In this document: piece after piece, positions 25,367-34,121 of the stretch
Numbering within the stretch: the first letter of the stretch is position 1
How the letters are laid out: each line of letters opens with the position of its first letter
Source: Blastocatellia bacterium
Lineage (GTDB): Bacteria > Acidobacteriota > Blastocatellia > Pyrinomonadales > Pyrinomonadaceae
NCBI GenBank assembly: GCA_016789265.1
Contig: JAEUQK010000025.1
Location: forward strand, 124,001-188,000
Length of the DNA: 64,000 nucleotides
Direction of reading: 5' to 3'
Position numbers and translations under genes: made by a program
Notes under the pieces: generated by a model
What the model was told of the DNA's origin: nothing
Seen by the model: the letters and a program-made list of their open reading frames with translations, nothing else
Database searches by the model: none

Positions 25367-26839
25367 ATGAGTGAATCGATAGAGACGACCGAACCGACCA
25401 CGGAAACCGACGCCCCGGCTTCCGTAGAGGTCAAAACCAGGAAATACGACCGTGCTATCGTCGAGGGGCCTCTTTCGCGGGCAGTCTGGAAGATCGCGTG
25501 GCCGAGCGTGCTTGCCAGCATGATCGGAGGTATTCAGGGGATCATCGACCATGCACTGGTCGGTAATCTCGTAGGTTATCGCGGTAATGCCGCGATCGGT
25601 GTTAGCGTACAACTCTGGATAGTCGTCATCGTCTTCATCTCGTCGATCTTTATCGGCATGAGCGTGTTGGTAGCAAGATTTGCCGGTGCCGGCGATGAAG
25701 AAAAAGTAAACCGAACGGTCTATCAAGCTTTTCTTACCGCGATCATAATGTCGTTCGGCATCCTCGCTCCGGTCGGATATTTCGCCGCCCCGTATCTACT
25801 CGATCTTGTAAACACCGCGCCTGAGGTAAAGGCCGAGGCACTTCCCTTCCTTCGCATTATGTACGTGGGCAGCGGCGGCATGCTGATCTTTTTCATGCTT
25901 GGCGGGGCGCTTCGCTCGGCCGGCGATGCAAGAACGCCGATGGTGCTCGGCATTGCGATGACGGTTCTGAATCTCGTGCTGAATGTGATCCTTATCCGGG
26001 GATTGGGGCCGATCCCGGCTTTCGGCACCACTGGTTCGGCGATGGGGACGTGTATTGCTTCCGGTTCTGTGTCGTTGTTCGCGCTCTGGAAACTTTGGTC
26101 AGGCGGTTGGGCCGTCTCGTTCCCGCGGGGCGGCAGTTGGGCTCCCGATTGGGGCATTATTCGAAAGCTTTTCAAGTTTGGCTTGCCTGCCGGCATTCAA
26201 GGTATTGCTATGAACGTGGGCGGCGTTCTATTGCTTTCATTCATCGGTTCTCTGGCCCAGAGTGCAGCCGCGCAGGCGGCATATGCTGTGTCTTATGTTC
26301 AGTTGTTCTCGCTCATTACCTGGACCTCGATGGGACTTATGGGTGCTGCATCTGCTGTAGCCGGACAGAATCTAGGTGCCGGGCATCCCGACCGGGCAAA
26401 TTCAGCGGTTCACGCTGCCGCCCGGATCGGTCTTCTCGGTTCGACATTCATCGGCTTTCTGTTCTTCTTCTTTCCAACACAGCTGCTCGGCATTTTTAAT
26501 ATGACCGATCCCGCGGTTCTTGATATCGGTGTACATCTGCTGCGAGTGCTGGCATTTTCAGGAATGTTTCTTTCCGTCGCACTCGCTTACACCGGCGGCC
26601 TTCAAGGTACGGGTGACACAAAGGGGCCGCTTTATATCTCTATCGTTTCACAGGTCGTAATACCGCTATCGATCTGTTTCGTTATCAAGAGAACATGGGG
26701 AATTGAACCGATGCACATCTGGATGGCGATACTCGCGGGACACGCATCGCGGTGCGTCTTGAGCATACTTCGCTTCTCCCAAGGTAAGTGGCGAAGCATA
26801 GTGGTAAACATCGAGCCTTCTGACGCGCCGAACGGCTAA
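25367..26839 (+). CDS. MATE-family multidrug/metabolite exporter
   Basis: A 490-residue inner-membrane transporter with a ~40-residue acidic N-terminal tail and about twelve transmembrane helices in two homologous halves. MATE signatures: WKIAWPSVLASMIGGIQGIID at helix 1, VARFAGAGDEEKVNR, then in the second half WTSMGLMGAASAVAGQNLGAG and GGLQGTGDTKGPLY. MATE proteins export cationic drugs or metabolites with Na+ or H+ antiport. The substrate cannot be predicted. It ends convergently with the small acidic gene, overlapping by 4 bases. Confidence 0.92.
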   Translation: MSESIETTEPTTETDAPASVEVKTRKYDRAIVEGPLSRAVWKIAWPSVLASMIGGIQGIIDHALVGNLVGYRGNAAIGVSVQLWIVVIVFISSIFIGMSVLVARFAGAGDEEKVNRTVYQAFLTAIIMSFGILAPVGYFAAPYLLDLVNTAPEVKAEALPFLRIMYVGSGGMLIFFMLGGALRSAGDARTPMVLGIAMTVLNLVLNVILIRGLGPIPAFGTTGSAMGTCIASGSVSLFALWKLWSGGWAVSFPRGGSWAPDWGIIRKLFKFGLPAGIQGIAMNVGGVLLLSFIGSLAQSAAAQAAYAVSYVQLFSLITWTSMGLMGAASAVAGQNLGAGHPDRANSAVHAAARIGLLGSTFIGFLFFFFPTQLLGIFNMTDPAVLDIGVHLLRVLAFSGMFLSVALAYTGGLQGTGDTKGPLYISIVSQVVIPLSICFVIKRTWGIEPMHIWMAILAGHASRCVLSILRFSQGKWRSIVVNIEPSDAPNG

Positions 26840-27021
26840 TCGTCAAACACATCATCATCGGATTCGGGATCATAATCGCGATATCCGTGAGCATCATCGT
26901 AATAATACCGAAGGTCCTCATCATCATCGTTGATCGGATGCTGTTCACGTTCGAGCTCTTCTCGTTCGTCCGGCGTGAGTTTTTCTCTGGGTGTGGTCGG
27001 CATGGATACTTTATAATCCAA
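26836..27021 (-). CDS. Small acidic protein of unknown function
   Basis: A 61-residue, very acidic protein (DDDEDLRYYYDD, then ESDDDVFDD) with a basic/charged helical start (REKLTPDEREELEREQHP). It is probably disordered. An ATG at 27003 is an alternative start. The phrase LTPDEREELE has coding character and the stop overlaps the MATE stop in the usual convergent way. I know of no family, and it may be a spurious open frame. Confidence 0.4.
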   Translation of the reverse strand: MDYKVSMPTTPREKLTPDEREELEREQHPINDDDEDLRYYYDDAHGYRDYDPESDDDVFDD

Positions 27022-27046
27022 ACGTCACCTCTATCCAAGAGAAATT

Positions 27047-27877
27047 ATGTTCATTTCGCTCATCAATCGCCGCATACTCCGTATTTTCTTAGTTTCGATA
27101 GCCCTCCATTCGGTGATCGCAGCTCAGCAGCCCGCGCCCAAAAGCGATCTCGATTATCAGACCGGCGGAGTTCTTTATACGCAAAAGGCCGCAGAATATC
27201 GGGCTCTGGCGTATCAGGCCTATAACCTCGCGCGTCTTCGCTTGGATGCCGACCTTGAAAAGAAGAATCTGAAAAAACTGCCTAAAACAGAACGCAGGAG
27301 GCCAAGGGCAATTGTTGTCGATATTGACGAGACCGTTCTGGATAATTCGCCGGCCAATGCAAAAGGCATCATTACCGGACGCCCGTTCAACACGACAGAT
27401 TGGTACGCCTGGAGCGAAATGAGGAAAGCAAGGCCTGTTCCGGGAGCGGTTGATTTTCTGAATTATGCGGTCTCAAAAGGGGTAAAGATATTTTACGTTT
27501 CCAATCGAGACGAAGTGCAGAAAGCTGCGACTATCGACAATCTTCAGAAAGCTGGATTTCGAGATGTTTCAACGTCGAATGTAATGCTGCGAGAAAAGGA
27601 TTCGAGCAAAGACCCGCGAAGAGCCGCGGTCGGCGCGCAATATCGGATCGTTATGCTTATTGGTGACAATTTGGATGACTTCTCGGGCCTGTTCGAAAAG
27701 AGATCGACGGCGGAACGCTATGCGGAAACCGAAAAGGCCCACGACGACTGGGGACGCAAATTCATCGTCCTGCCAAACGCAATGTATGGAACGTGGGAAA
27801 ATGCGATCTACGAATACAAACGACTGACCGAAGCCCAAAAGGCAGAAAAACGTGCGGCGGCCTTGGAATTGCCGTAA
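27047..27877 (+). CDS. HAD-superfamily acid phosphatase, lipoprotein e(P4)/class C type
   Basis: A 276-residue exported phosphatase. The catalytic loop VVDIDETVLDN carries the DxDxT nucleophile motif. Also seen are the cap signature WYAWSEMRKARPVPGAVDF in pattern, YVSNRD (motif II), and the acidic motif GDNLDDFSG. In the e(P4) family this hydrolyses nucleotide monophosphates or NMN at the outer membrane. Here the signal peptide ends HSVIAAQQ without a lipobox cysteine, so it is predicted to be soluble in the periplasm, unlike Haemophilus e(P4). A TATAAT at 27012-27017 may be its -10 box. Confidence 0.87.
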   Translation: MFISLINRRILRIFLVSIALHSVIAAQQPAPKSDLDYQTGGVLYTQKAAEYRALAYQAYNLARLRLDADLEKKNLKKLPKTERRRPRAIVVDIDETVLDNSPANAKGIITGRPFNTTDWYAWSEMRKARPVPGAVDFLNYAVSKGVKIFYVSNRDEVQKAATIDNLQKAGFRDVSTSNVMLREKDSSKDPRRAAVGAQYRIVMLIGDNLDDFSGLFEKRSTAERYAETEKAHDDWGRKFIVLPNAMYGTWENAIYEYKRLTEAQKAEKRAAALELP

Positions 27878-27920
27878 AATCGGCTAGTCGCCTATTAATC
27901 AATTGTCTGATCGAGAATAT

Positions 27921-30218
27921 ATGATCCGCAAATTCAGTTTGCTGTTACTTGTTGTTGGTGCGTTTTGCATCACCGCGATTTCCCAAGGTCTCACTGTCCG
28001 GGAAATCATGGCCGAACCGTCGATCGCCGGGATGCGCGTCGAGGGTGAAAAGCTTTCACCGGATGGAAGGAAAGTGGTCTTTCTCTGGAATGCGGAAGGT
28101 AAAATGCCGCGCGACCTCTATCTGGTAATGACCGGAGGTGGTAGTCCGGTGAAAATTCTCAGCCCGAACGATCTGCCTGCGCCGACACGGCCGCCGGAAC
28201 GTGAGAACAAACTGAATTACGGATTGGAACTTCGTGACGATTTTGCGAAGGCTCGCGAGAATCAGTTCGGAGGTTTCGAGTGGTCGCCGGATTCCAGCAA
28301 GCTTTTGTTTTCTCACGGTGGCGATCTGTACGTATTGAAGCTGGACGAAAGGACACCAAAACGATATACGCGAACACAGTCGCCCGAAATCGGAGCAAGA
28401 TTTCTGGACAACGATCGAATTCTGTTTTCACAGTCGGGTAACGCGTTCGTTTTGAATACTGTAGATTCCATACTCGTTCAACTGACGAAAGAGGCAAACC
28501 AGCAGAATTTCATTTCCGTCGGAAACATTACGCCGAACAAAGCGGGGACGCTGATCGCGTACGTCGTCTCAGATAGCTCGAAACAGCGGCAGCTGGTGGT
28601 TCCGAATTTTCTGCCAGAGTTCGTTACCGGAGGCGGGCCGCGCCGCGGTTGGTCAGATCAAAAGGTTTTTGCTGCACCTGCCGACGGCAGCCGAGAAACT
28701 CCGTTTGAGATCAAACTTCCCAGATCAGAAGGCGTAAGCAGTATTCGCCGAATGGTGTGGGCATCAGACGGGCAGAGCCTGATAATCGATCGCGTCGATA
28801 AAGACACCAAACGGCGACAGCTTTTCTATGTTCATAACGTCGGCAGCAAGGCGGAGCAATTGATCCTCGTTACCGAGGAAACCGACGAGAAATGGCAGGC
28901 GTCGCTCTCTGCAATATTTGAACCTAGTCCGAATAAACCAAACGAATTGTTTTTCGGTTCGGAACGCGATGGTTATAACCACCTCTATCTGGCCCGTCTT
29001 GAACCGCAGAAACCTGAGCCGAACCCGACGGGCGAACGACGTCAGGAAAATCCCACAGATGCGGGCTACAGCACAAATGTCGCGATATCGCAGTTGACGA
29101 AAGGAAACTGGCAGGTCGAATGGGCCAAATGGACTGCCGATGGCCAGATCGTACTGATGTCCACCGAAGAAGGATACAAGGAACGTGAGTTCTATGCCCT
29201 TTTTCCTGCAACCGGGCAAAAAGTAAAGCTATACTCGAATGAAAAAGGAATGAAAGCGTCGCCGCAGATGGACGATGCCGGCAGCCAGCCGACGCTGCTC
29301 TTCGAACAATCGAACTGGAACATTCCGGGCGAACTCTATACGCAAAAGGTTTGCCCTCAATGTCGCGGACTAAATGTTCCTATTAAGTTGACCAACTCGG
29401 TACCTGAGTCCTTTAAGGCGCGTAAATGGACCGAACCAAAGTTCGTCGAGATCGCCTCGAGAGATGGCAAAAACATACCCGCAAAGATCTATCTTCCTTC
29501 GGGACACGACGCGAAAAAGAAATATCCGATGGTGATCTTTGTTCACGGCGCCGGGTATCTACAGAATGTGATCAACGGCTGGAACAACTATTCCCGTGAG
29601 TTTATGTTCAACGATCTGTTGACGCGAAAAGGTTATGTCGTTCTGGACATCGACTATCGAGGGTCGGCAGGGTATGGACGCGATTGGCGGACCGACGTTT
29701 ACGATTTCCTTGGCGGAAAGGATTTTGACGACCACATCGATTCGATCGACTTTATGGTCAAGAATTACGGCGTCGATCAAAAACATATCGGTGTCTATGG
29801 CGGTAGTTACGGCGGGTTCATGGCCGGAATGCTCGTTACGCGTGCACCGGAACGCATTGCGGCGGCGGCGGCGTTACGGCCCGTGTTCGATTGGAAGAAC
29901 TATTACGCCTCATCGCCTCAATATACGGCGCAACGACTGGGCTTTCCGGACAAGAATCCGGAAGCATACAAACGCAGTTCGCCGATCACATATGCCGACA
30001 AACTTGAACGGCCTCTTTTGATCCTGCATGGAATGGTCGATGACAACGTTCACGTTCAGGATTCGGTTCAGATGATCGAGAAACTTATCCGACTTGGAAA
30101 GACCCAGTATTTCGAAACGATGCTCTACCCGTCAGAAAACCACGGTTTTGTGCGTCCTGAAAGCTGGGCGGACGAATACGAACGGATACTAGCGTTGTTC
30201 GAAAAACACCTCAAATAA
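27921..30218 (+). CDS. Secreted S9-family prolyl oligopeptidase
   Basis: A 765-residue exported serine peptidase. The ATG at 27921 starts a signal peptide ending FCITAISQ; a TTG at 27903 is less likely. Residues ~40-490 form a beta-propeller of WD40-like repeats (FEWSPDSSKLLFSHGGDLYVL). The catalytic alpha/beta-hydrolase domain has the nucleophile in GVYGGSYGGFMAG, Asp in HGMVDDNVH and His in ENHGF, the DPP-IV/S9B-C order. It cleaves short peptides in the periplasm. An unusual CPQCRG pair in the domain linker could form a disulfide or bind metal. The stop codon lies inside the repeat that fills the next gap. Confidence 0.92.
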   Translation: MIRKFSLLLLVVGAFCITAISQGLTVREIMAEPSIAGMRVEGEKLSPDGRKVVFLWNAEGKMPRDLYLVMTGGGSPVKILSPNDLPAPTRPPERENKLNYGLELRDDFAKARENQFGGFEWSPDSSKLLFSHGGDLYVLKLDERTPKRYTRTQSPEIGARFLDNDRILFSQSGNAFVLNTVDSILVQLTKEANQQNFISVGNITPNKAGTLIAYVVSDSSKQRQLVVPNFLPEFVTGGGPRRGWSDQKVFAAPADGSRETPFEIKLPRSEGVSSIRRMVWASDGQSLIIDRVDKDTKRRQLFYVHNVGSKAEQLILVTEETDEKWQASLSAIFEPSPNKPNELFFGSERDGYNHLYLARLEPQKPEPNPTGERRQENPTDAGYSTNVAISQLTKGNWQVEWAKWTADGQIVLMSTEEGYKEREFYALFPATGQKVKLYSNEKGMKASPQMDDAGSQPTLLFEQSNWNIPGELYTQKVCPQCRGLNVPIKLTNSVPESFKARKWTEPKFVEIASRDGKNIPAKIYLPSGHDAKKKYPMVIFVHGAGYLQNVINGWNNYSREFMFNDLLTRKGYVVLDIDYRGSAGYGRDWRTDVYDFLGGKDFDDHIDSIDFMVKNYGVDQKHIGVYGGSYGGFMAGMLVTRAPERIAAAAALRPVFDWKNYYASSPQYTAQRLGFPDKNPEAYKRSSPITYADKLERPLLILHGMVDDNVHVQDSVQMIEKLIRLGKTQYFETMLYPSENHGFVRPESWADEYERILALFEKHLK

Positions 30219-30292
30219 TGGACAATTGATAGTGGATAATGGACAATTCTGAGGAACGGAAATTGTTCATTGTTCGTTATTCAATGTCCATT
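30217..30292. repeat. Inverted pair of heptamer-repeat arrays filling an intergenic gap
   Basis: Two 32-base arms in inverted orientation, 30217-30248 and 30261-30292, separated by 12 bases. Both are built from degenerate 7-base units such as ATTGTTC, GTTATTC and (opposite strand) ATGGACA, GTGGATA. The right arm matches the reverse complement of the left at about 23 of 32 positions, and most differences are transitions, so an RNA copy could still pair with G-U wobbles. The left arm overlaps the S9 peptidase stop codon and the right arm ends at the next ATG, so the repeat makes up the whole gap. It belongs to the same family as the arrays at 49.6 and 50.0 kb. Confidence 0.75.
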
Positions 30293-31228
30293 ATGAGGAT
30301 CTTAATTACTGGCGGTGCCGGTTTTATCGGTTCGCATCTATGTGAACGCTTGTTATCTGAAGGCAATGAAGTGATCTGCCTCGACAATTTTTTCACGGGA
30401 CGAAAATCGAACATTGCGCATCTTTTGGATGATCGTAACTTCGAACTCGTCCGCCATGACGTGACCGAACCGATCCTGCTTGAGGTCGATCAGATATACA
30501 ATCTCGCCTGTCCCGCTTCACCGGTCCATTATCAATACAACCCTGTTAAGACCGTGAAGACGAGCGTGATGGGTGCGATCAATATGCTCGGCATGGCGAA
30601 GCGGGTAAAGGCTCGCATCCTGCAGGCTTCGACCAGTGAAGTTTACGGCGACCCTCTCATACATCCGCAGACCGAGGATTATTTCGGAAACGTTAACCCT
30701 ATCGGCCTCAGAAGCTGCTATGACGAGGGCAAACGCGTCGCGGAAACGCTTATGATGGACTACCACCGGCAGAACGGCGTCGATACCCGTATCATTCGTA
30801 TTTTCAATACTTATGGTGAGCGGATGCTCGAGAATGACGGCCGTGTGGTTTCGAACTTTGTCGTACAAGCGCTTCGAGGCAGTGAGCTTACGGTATATGG
30901 CGACGGTTCACAAACACGTTCTTTCTGTTACGTCAGCGATCTTGTCGAAGGAATGGTAAGGCTGATGAATACCGAAACGGACGACATCCATCTGCCCGTA
31001 AATATCGGCAATCCCGGCGAATTTACAATGAACGAACTAGCGGACGAAGTGGGTAAAGTAACTGGCAAGCCGATCAAGATCAAGTATCTGCCTTTGCCGC
31101 AGGACGACCCTAAACAGCGTCGGCCCAACATCGAGCGGGCCGAGAAATTGTTAAACTGGAAGCCGACCGTTCCATTAACGGAAGGTTTGAAGAAGACAGC
31201 GGACTATTTTCAAGACGTTATCAGATAG
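30293..31228 (+). CDS. UDP-glucuronate decarboxylase (UDP-xylose synthase) type SDR
   Basis: A 311-residue extended short-chain dehydrogenase. Rossmann motif [14 protein letters not shown], then the family-diagnostic [27 protein letters not shown], and SCYDEGKR carrying the YxxxK catalytic pair. [10 protein letters not shown] and [16 protein letters not shown] are typical of UXS enzymes, which convert UDP-glucuronate to UDP-xylose with bound NAD+. I start at ATG 30293; an in-frame ATG at 30239 would add 18 residues encoded by the repeat. With the next SDR gene 6 bases on, it forms a small sugar-nucleotide operon. Confidence 0.88.
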   Translation: MRILITGGAGFIGSHLCERLLSEGNEVICLDNFFTGRKSNIAHLLDDRNFELVRHDVTEPILLEVDQIYNLACPASPVHYQYNPVKTVKTSVMGAINMLGMAKRVKARILQASTSEVYGDPLIHPQTEDYFGNVNPIGLRSCYDEGKRVAETLMMDYHRQNGVDTRIIRIFNTYGERMLENDGRVVSNFVVQALRGSELTVYGDGSQTRSFCYVSDLVEGMVRLMNTETDDIHLPVNIGNPGEFTMNELADEVGKVTGKPIKIKYLPLPQDDPKQRRPNIERAEKLLNWKPTVPLTEGLKKTADYFQDVIR

Positions 31229-31234
31229 AGATTT

Positions 31235-32212
31235 ATGAAGATCTTAATTACGGGCGGGGCCGGATTTGTCGGCAGCCATCTTGCGGACAAATTGATCAAT
31301 CAGGGTCACGAAATAACGGTCATTGATGACCTTTCAACGGGTCGTTATTCGAACGTCGAACATCTCGAGGGAACCCCAAATTTTCGGCTGATAATCGACA
31401 CGGTCCTTAATCAGGATCTGATGGAAGAACTTATTCGCGAATCGGATCGAGTTTTCCATATGGCGAGCGCGGTCGGAGTTCGGCTGATCATGGAACAGCC
31501 TGTCAAAACTATCGAAACGATATTTCACGGCACCGACGTGGTTTTGAAATACTGCTCGCGATATCGTAAACGCGTCTTGATCCCGAGTACGTCAGAGGTT
31601 TACGGCAAGGGCGCGTCGATACCGTTTCGTGAGGAAGACGACCTCCTTACAGGCGCGACCGACAAGCATCGATGGGCATACGCCTGCGCAAAAACGCTTG
31701 ATGAGTTTCTCGCCCTTGCACACTGGAAAGAGACCCGTCTTCCCGTTGTTGTAGTCAGGCTATTTAATACGGTCGGCCCGCGGCAGACAGGACAATACGG
31801 AATGGTTGTACCGCGATTCATTCACTCCGCGATGAAGAATGAACCTATAACCGTCTTCGGCGATGGAACGCAGCAGCGATGCTTCGGGCATGTGCTTGAC
31901 GTCGTAGAGGGGCTTTCAAAGCTGCTCGAGTCACCGCAGTGTTTTGGCCAGGTGATAAACCTTGGAAACGATGAAGAAGTGTCGATCCTCGGCCTTGCCG
32001 AAAAGGCGATCGAGCTTTCAGGCAGCAAGAGCGAGATCCGCTTCATTCCATACGAAGAGGCATACGGCGACGGCTTCGAAGATATGAGAAGGCGGGTTCC
32101 GGGACTCGATAAAGCTAAGAAACTGATCGGTTACCAGCCAACCCGAAGCCTTACGGACATCATCAATGATGTTGCGAACGAATTCAGAAAAGAATCGGCC
32201 GCGGCCGCTTAG
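31235..32212 (+). CDS. NAD-dependent sugar-nucleotide epimerase/dehydratase (extended SDR)
   Basis: A 325-residue extended SDR: GGAGFVGSHLADKL Rossmann loop, STSEVYGKG, YACAKTLDE as YxxxK, RLFNTVGPRQTGQYG and a FGDGTQQRCFGHVLDV substrate loop. It is a homologue of, but clearly different from, the upstream UXS-type enzyme: the ACPASPVHY element is missing and replaced by MASAVGVRLIMEQP. The likely activity is 4-epimerisation, decarboxylation or dehydration of a UDP-sugar. I cannot choose between these. The 6-base spacing suggests the products act in sequence for glycan or polysaccharide precursors. Confidence 0.85.
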   Translation: MKILITGGAGFVGSHLADKLINQGHEITVIDDLSTGRYSNVEHLEGTPNFRLIIDTVLNQDLMEELIRESDRVFHMASAVGVRLIMEQPVKTIETIFHGTDVVLKYCSRYRKRVLIPSTSEVYGKGASIPFREEDDLLTGATDKHRWAYACAKTLDEFLALAHWKETRLPVVVVRLFNTVGPRQTGQYGMVVPRFIHSAMKNEPITVFGDGTQQRCFGHVLDVVEGLSKLLESPQCFGQVINLGNDEEVSILGLAEKAIELSGSKSEIRFIPYEEAYGDGFEDMRRRVPGLDKAKKLIGYQPTRSLTDIINDVANEFRKESAAAA

Positions 32213-32215
32213 TTG

Positions 32216-32833
32216 ATGTCGAAATATTCCAATTTTATCTGTCTGACGGCGATCGTACTGACGATGGCCGTCTCAGCGTTTGCTCAAGGCGGCGTAAAGG
32301 GTAAGGTCCGGTCAAACCGCGGTGCCGCTATCGCGAACGCGACGGTGACAGCCAGGCAGAGCGGCCGTGATGTGAAAACCGTCAAGACCGATACGAAGGG
32401 CGTATTCCAGTTGACGGGGTTACAGAGCGGGGTTTACAGCTTGGTGTTCGATGCCGACGGTTTTCAGTCGGGACTGCTGCAGGGTGTAGAGATCAAAGGC
32501 GGTGTTCGCGATCTCGGCGACCGTCTCATTTTGTTTCCGGATCAGGGAACGCAAGTGATCATCAACGGCAGTGTCTTTTACAAAGAAGGAACGAGCCTCG
32601 GCGGGGCAAAGATAGATATCGAAAAGATCAACGCTGATGGTACTGTTAAAAAGATCACTTCTCTATACACAAATGTCAGTGGTGAGTTCACGTTTCGTCA
32701 ACCGCAAGGATCTGCAAAATTCCGCATCACAGCTAAGTTCAAAGGCGCAGAAGGCGTCAGGGAACTTGAGGTTGATACCGCGGCCATTTACCGGCTTGCG
32801 ATCACGCTAGATATCTCACGAACAGAAAAGTGA
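32216..32833 (+). CDS. Secreted carboxypeptidase-regulatory-like domain protein
   Basis: A 205-residue exported protein. After the signal peptide (ending VSAFAQG) residues ~25-110 form an Ig-like regulatory domain (GKVRSNRGAAIANATVTARQ, KGVFQLTGLQSGVYSL). A second similar sandwich follows (INGSVFYKEGTSLGGAKIDIE). Such stand-alone domains occur on the surface of Bacteroidota and Acidobacteriota as adhesion or stalk modules. It follows the SDR pair by 3 bases and is probably co-transcribed. Confidence 0.7.
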   Translation: MSKYSNFICLTAIVLTMAVSAFAQGGVKGKVRSNRGAAIANATVTARQSGRDVKTVKTDTKGVFQLTGLQSGVYSLVFDADGFQSGLLQGVEIKGGVRDLGDRLILFPDQGTQVIINGSVFYKEGTSLGGAKIDIEKINADGTVKKITSLYTNVSGEFTFRQPQGSAKFRITAKFKGAEGVRELEVDTAAIYRLAITLDISRTEK

Positions 32834-32849
32834 GGATCGCCCAGGCATT

Positions 32850-33284
32850 CTAGTTGATGGTCTCGGATATCTCTTCGGCCGGCTGCATGGCGTTTGCATT
32901 GGCTGAGTCGGTCACGATCAGCGGGAATTCATCCATTACATGCGTGTCGCAAAGCGTTTGTACCCAGTAAGTACCTGCCTGCGGGAAGACCACGTTAATA
33001 AAGAAGCTGACATTGTCGGTGAAACCGCCCGACGCGAGTGAAATAGGGGTTGGCTGTGACGTCACCACGAGGTTTGAACGGTCTGGAGAGAGAATTCTAA
33101 CTTCCGTCTCATGATCGCCCTCCCCCCGCCAATGATTGATCACCGCAAATTTGATAAGCGAGACGGGTAGCTTTTCAACCATGATATTTTGAAAGATCCC
33201 CATCAACGAGATCTTATTGCCCATCTCGATCCGAACATCGTCGCAAAGCAGCGTGTAAACAAGATTTAGATTTTCTGGTTGCAT
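32850..33284 (-). CDS. Conserved cytoplasmic protein, DUF6941-like
   Basis: A 144-residue protein without a signal peptide. The opening NLVYTLLCDDVRIEMGNKISLMGIFQNI is, in pattern, what I recall for DUF6941 (LLCDDVRxExxGKxSLIGIF), followed by a beta-sandwich with GEGDHETEVRILSPDR and FPQAGTYWVQTLCD. The function is unknown. Convergent with the preceding gene and divergent from the coiled-coil membrane protein. I use ATG 33284; a TTG precedes it directly. Confidence 0.6.
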   Translation of the reverse strand: MQPENLNLVYTLLCDDVRIEMGNKISLMGIFQNIMVEKLPVSLIKFAVINHWRGEGDHETEVRILSPDRSNLVVTSQPTPISLASGGFTDNVSFFINVVFPQAGTYWVQTLCDTHVMDEFPLIVTDSANANAMQPAEEISETIN

Positions 33285-33480
33285 CAAAACACTTTCGAGC
33301 CTGATGATGCACTCGCATTCAGGTAACTGTCTGAAACGAAATGCATTCCTTCCGTCCTACACAGATAACGATCCGATCCGAAACAACCGTTTACGGTCTC
33401 GGTCGAACCATGTACTCGATTTTTATCTTTTCGACCGCGTCGGTCAAGGTTATACTCTTGAAATGCGTTCGTGAGATCGA

Positions 33481-33822
33481 TTGCAGCAGTTACGCTTTCT
33501 TACTTTGCAATCCGTATTAACTGCATCGATATCCTCGATCCCTACGAACCGTGTTGTAGAGGTGCTGACATATTTACTCATCGTGCTCTGTTTATCTCTA
33601 ACCGGCGTTGCCGGCTTACAGATGGCGTATATGATGTATCTCGATCGCCTCGATAAAGAACGAAAGAAGCGACTTCACGAACTCGAGATCAAGTGCAAGG
33701 AACTGGGACGTCGTCTTGCGGACGCCGAATCTCGACTTGTTGAACAAGATCGGATACTCGATGTTCTGTATGCCGAGCTAGATGACGAGGAAGCATGGGC
33801 AGACCTTCTGGATGAACGCTAA
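33481..33822 (+). CDS. Single-pass membrane protein with coiled coil
   Basis: A 113-residue protein: one transmembrane helix (VLTYLLIVLCLSLTGVAGLQ) then a charged heptad-rich region (DRLDKERKKRLHELEIKCKE and on to ~100) predicted to form a coiled coil, ending with an acidic tail. The start is uncertain: TTG 33481 is the longest, with a TATACT at 33451-33456 that could be the -10 box. FtsB/FtsL-like size and shape, but no sequence evidence for that family. It overlaps the convergent Smr gene by 4 bases. Confidence 0.55.
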   Translation: MQQLRFLTLQSVLTASISSIPTNRVVEVLTYLLIVLCLSLTGVAGLQMAYMMYLDRLDKERKKRLHELEIKCKELGRRLADAESRLVEQDRILDVLYAELDDEEAWADLLDER

Positions 33823-34121
33823 TCTATTAGAAGTTCTGCGACCGTTGCCCCCCAACCGCCTGAAAACTCGTCACCCGATCGGAAGCCCTTCACAAATTGA
33901 GTTTCTTTCAAAACACTTCGAACGATCTCTCGTTGGACTCCGATCCCTTTTCCGTGGATCAACCTGACAATTCGAAAGCCTTTCCTTCTCGCTTCCTCGA
34001 GATAAGCGATAGTTACCGCCCTTATGTCTTTCGGGTCAAACGCATGCAGGTCGAGAGAGTCGGTAATCTCAATTTCCATCGGCTCATCGCCAAATGGTAG
34101 ATTTTCAAGGCAGTCCGCCAT
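33819..34121 (-). CDS. Smr-domain protein
   Basis: A 100-residue protein with the small MutS-related (Smr) fold: SLDLHAFDPKDIRAVTIAYL, then RIVRLIHGKGIGVQREIVR with the conserved HGKG loop. Smr domains bind nucleic acid and many cleave RNA or branched DNA; stand-alone ones are linked to rescue of collided ribosomes. This short protein keeps both DLH and HGKG motifs, so nuclease activity is possible. It starts directly after the SH3 lipoprotein gene with no gap. Confidence 0.85.
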   Translation of the reverse strand: MADCLENLPFGDEPMEIEITDSLDLHAFDPKDIRAVTIAYLEEARRKGFRIVRLIHGKGIGVQREIVRSVLKETQFVKGFRSGDEFSGGWGATVAELLID

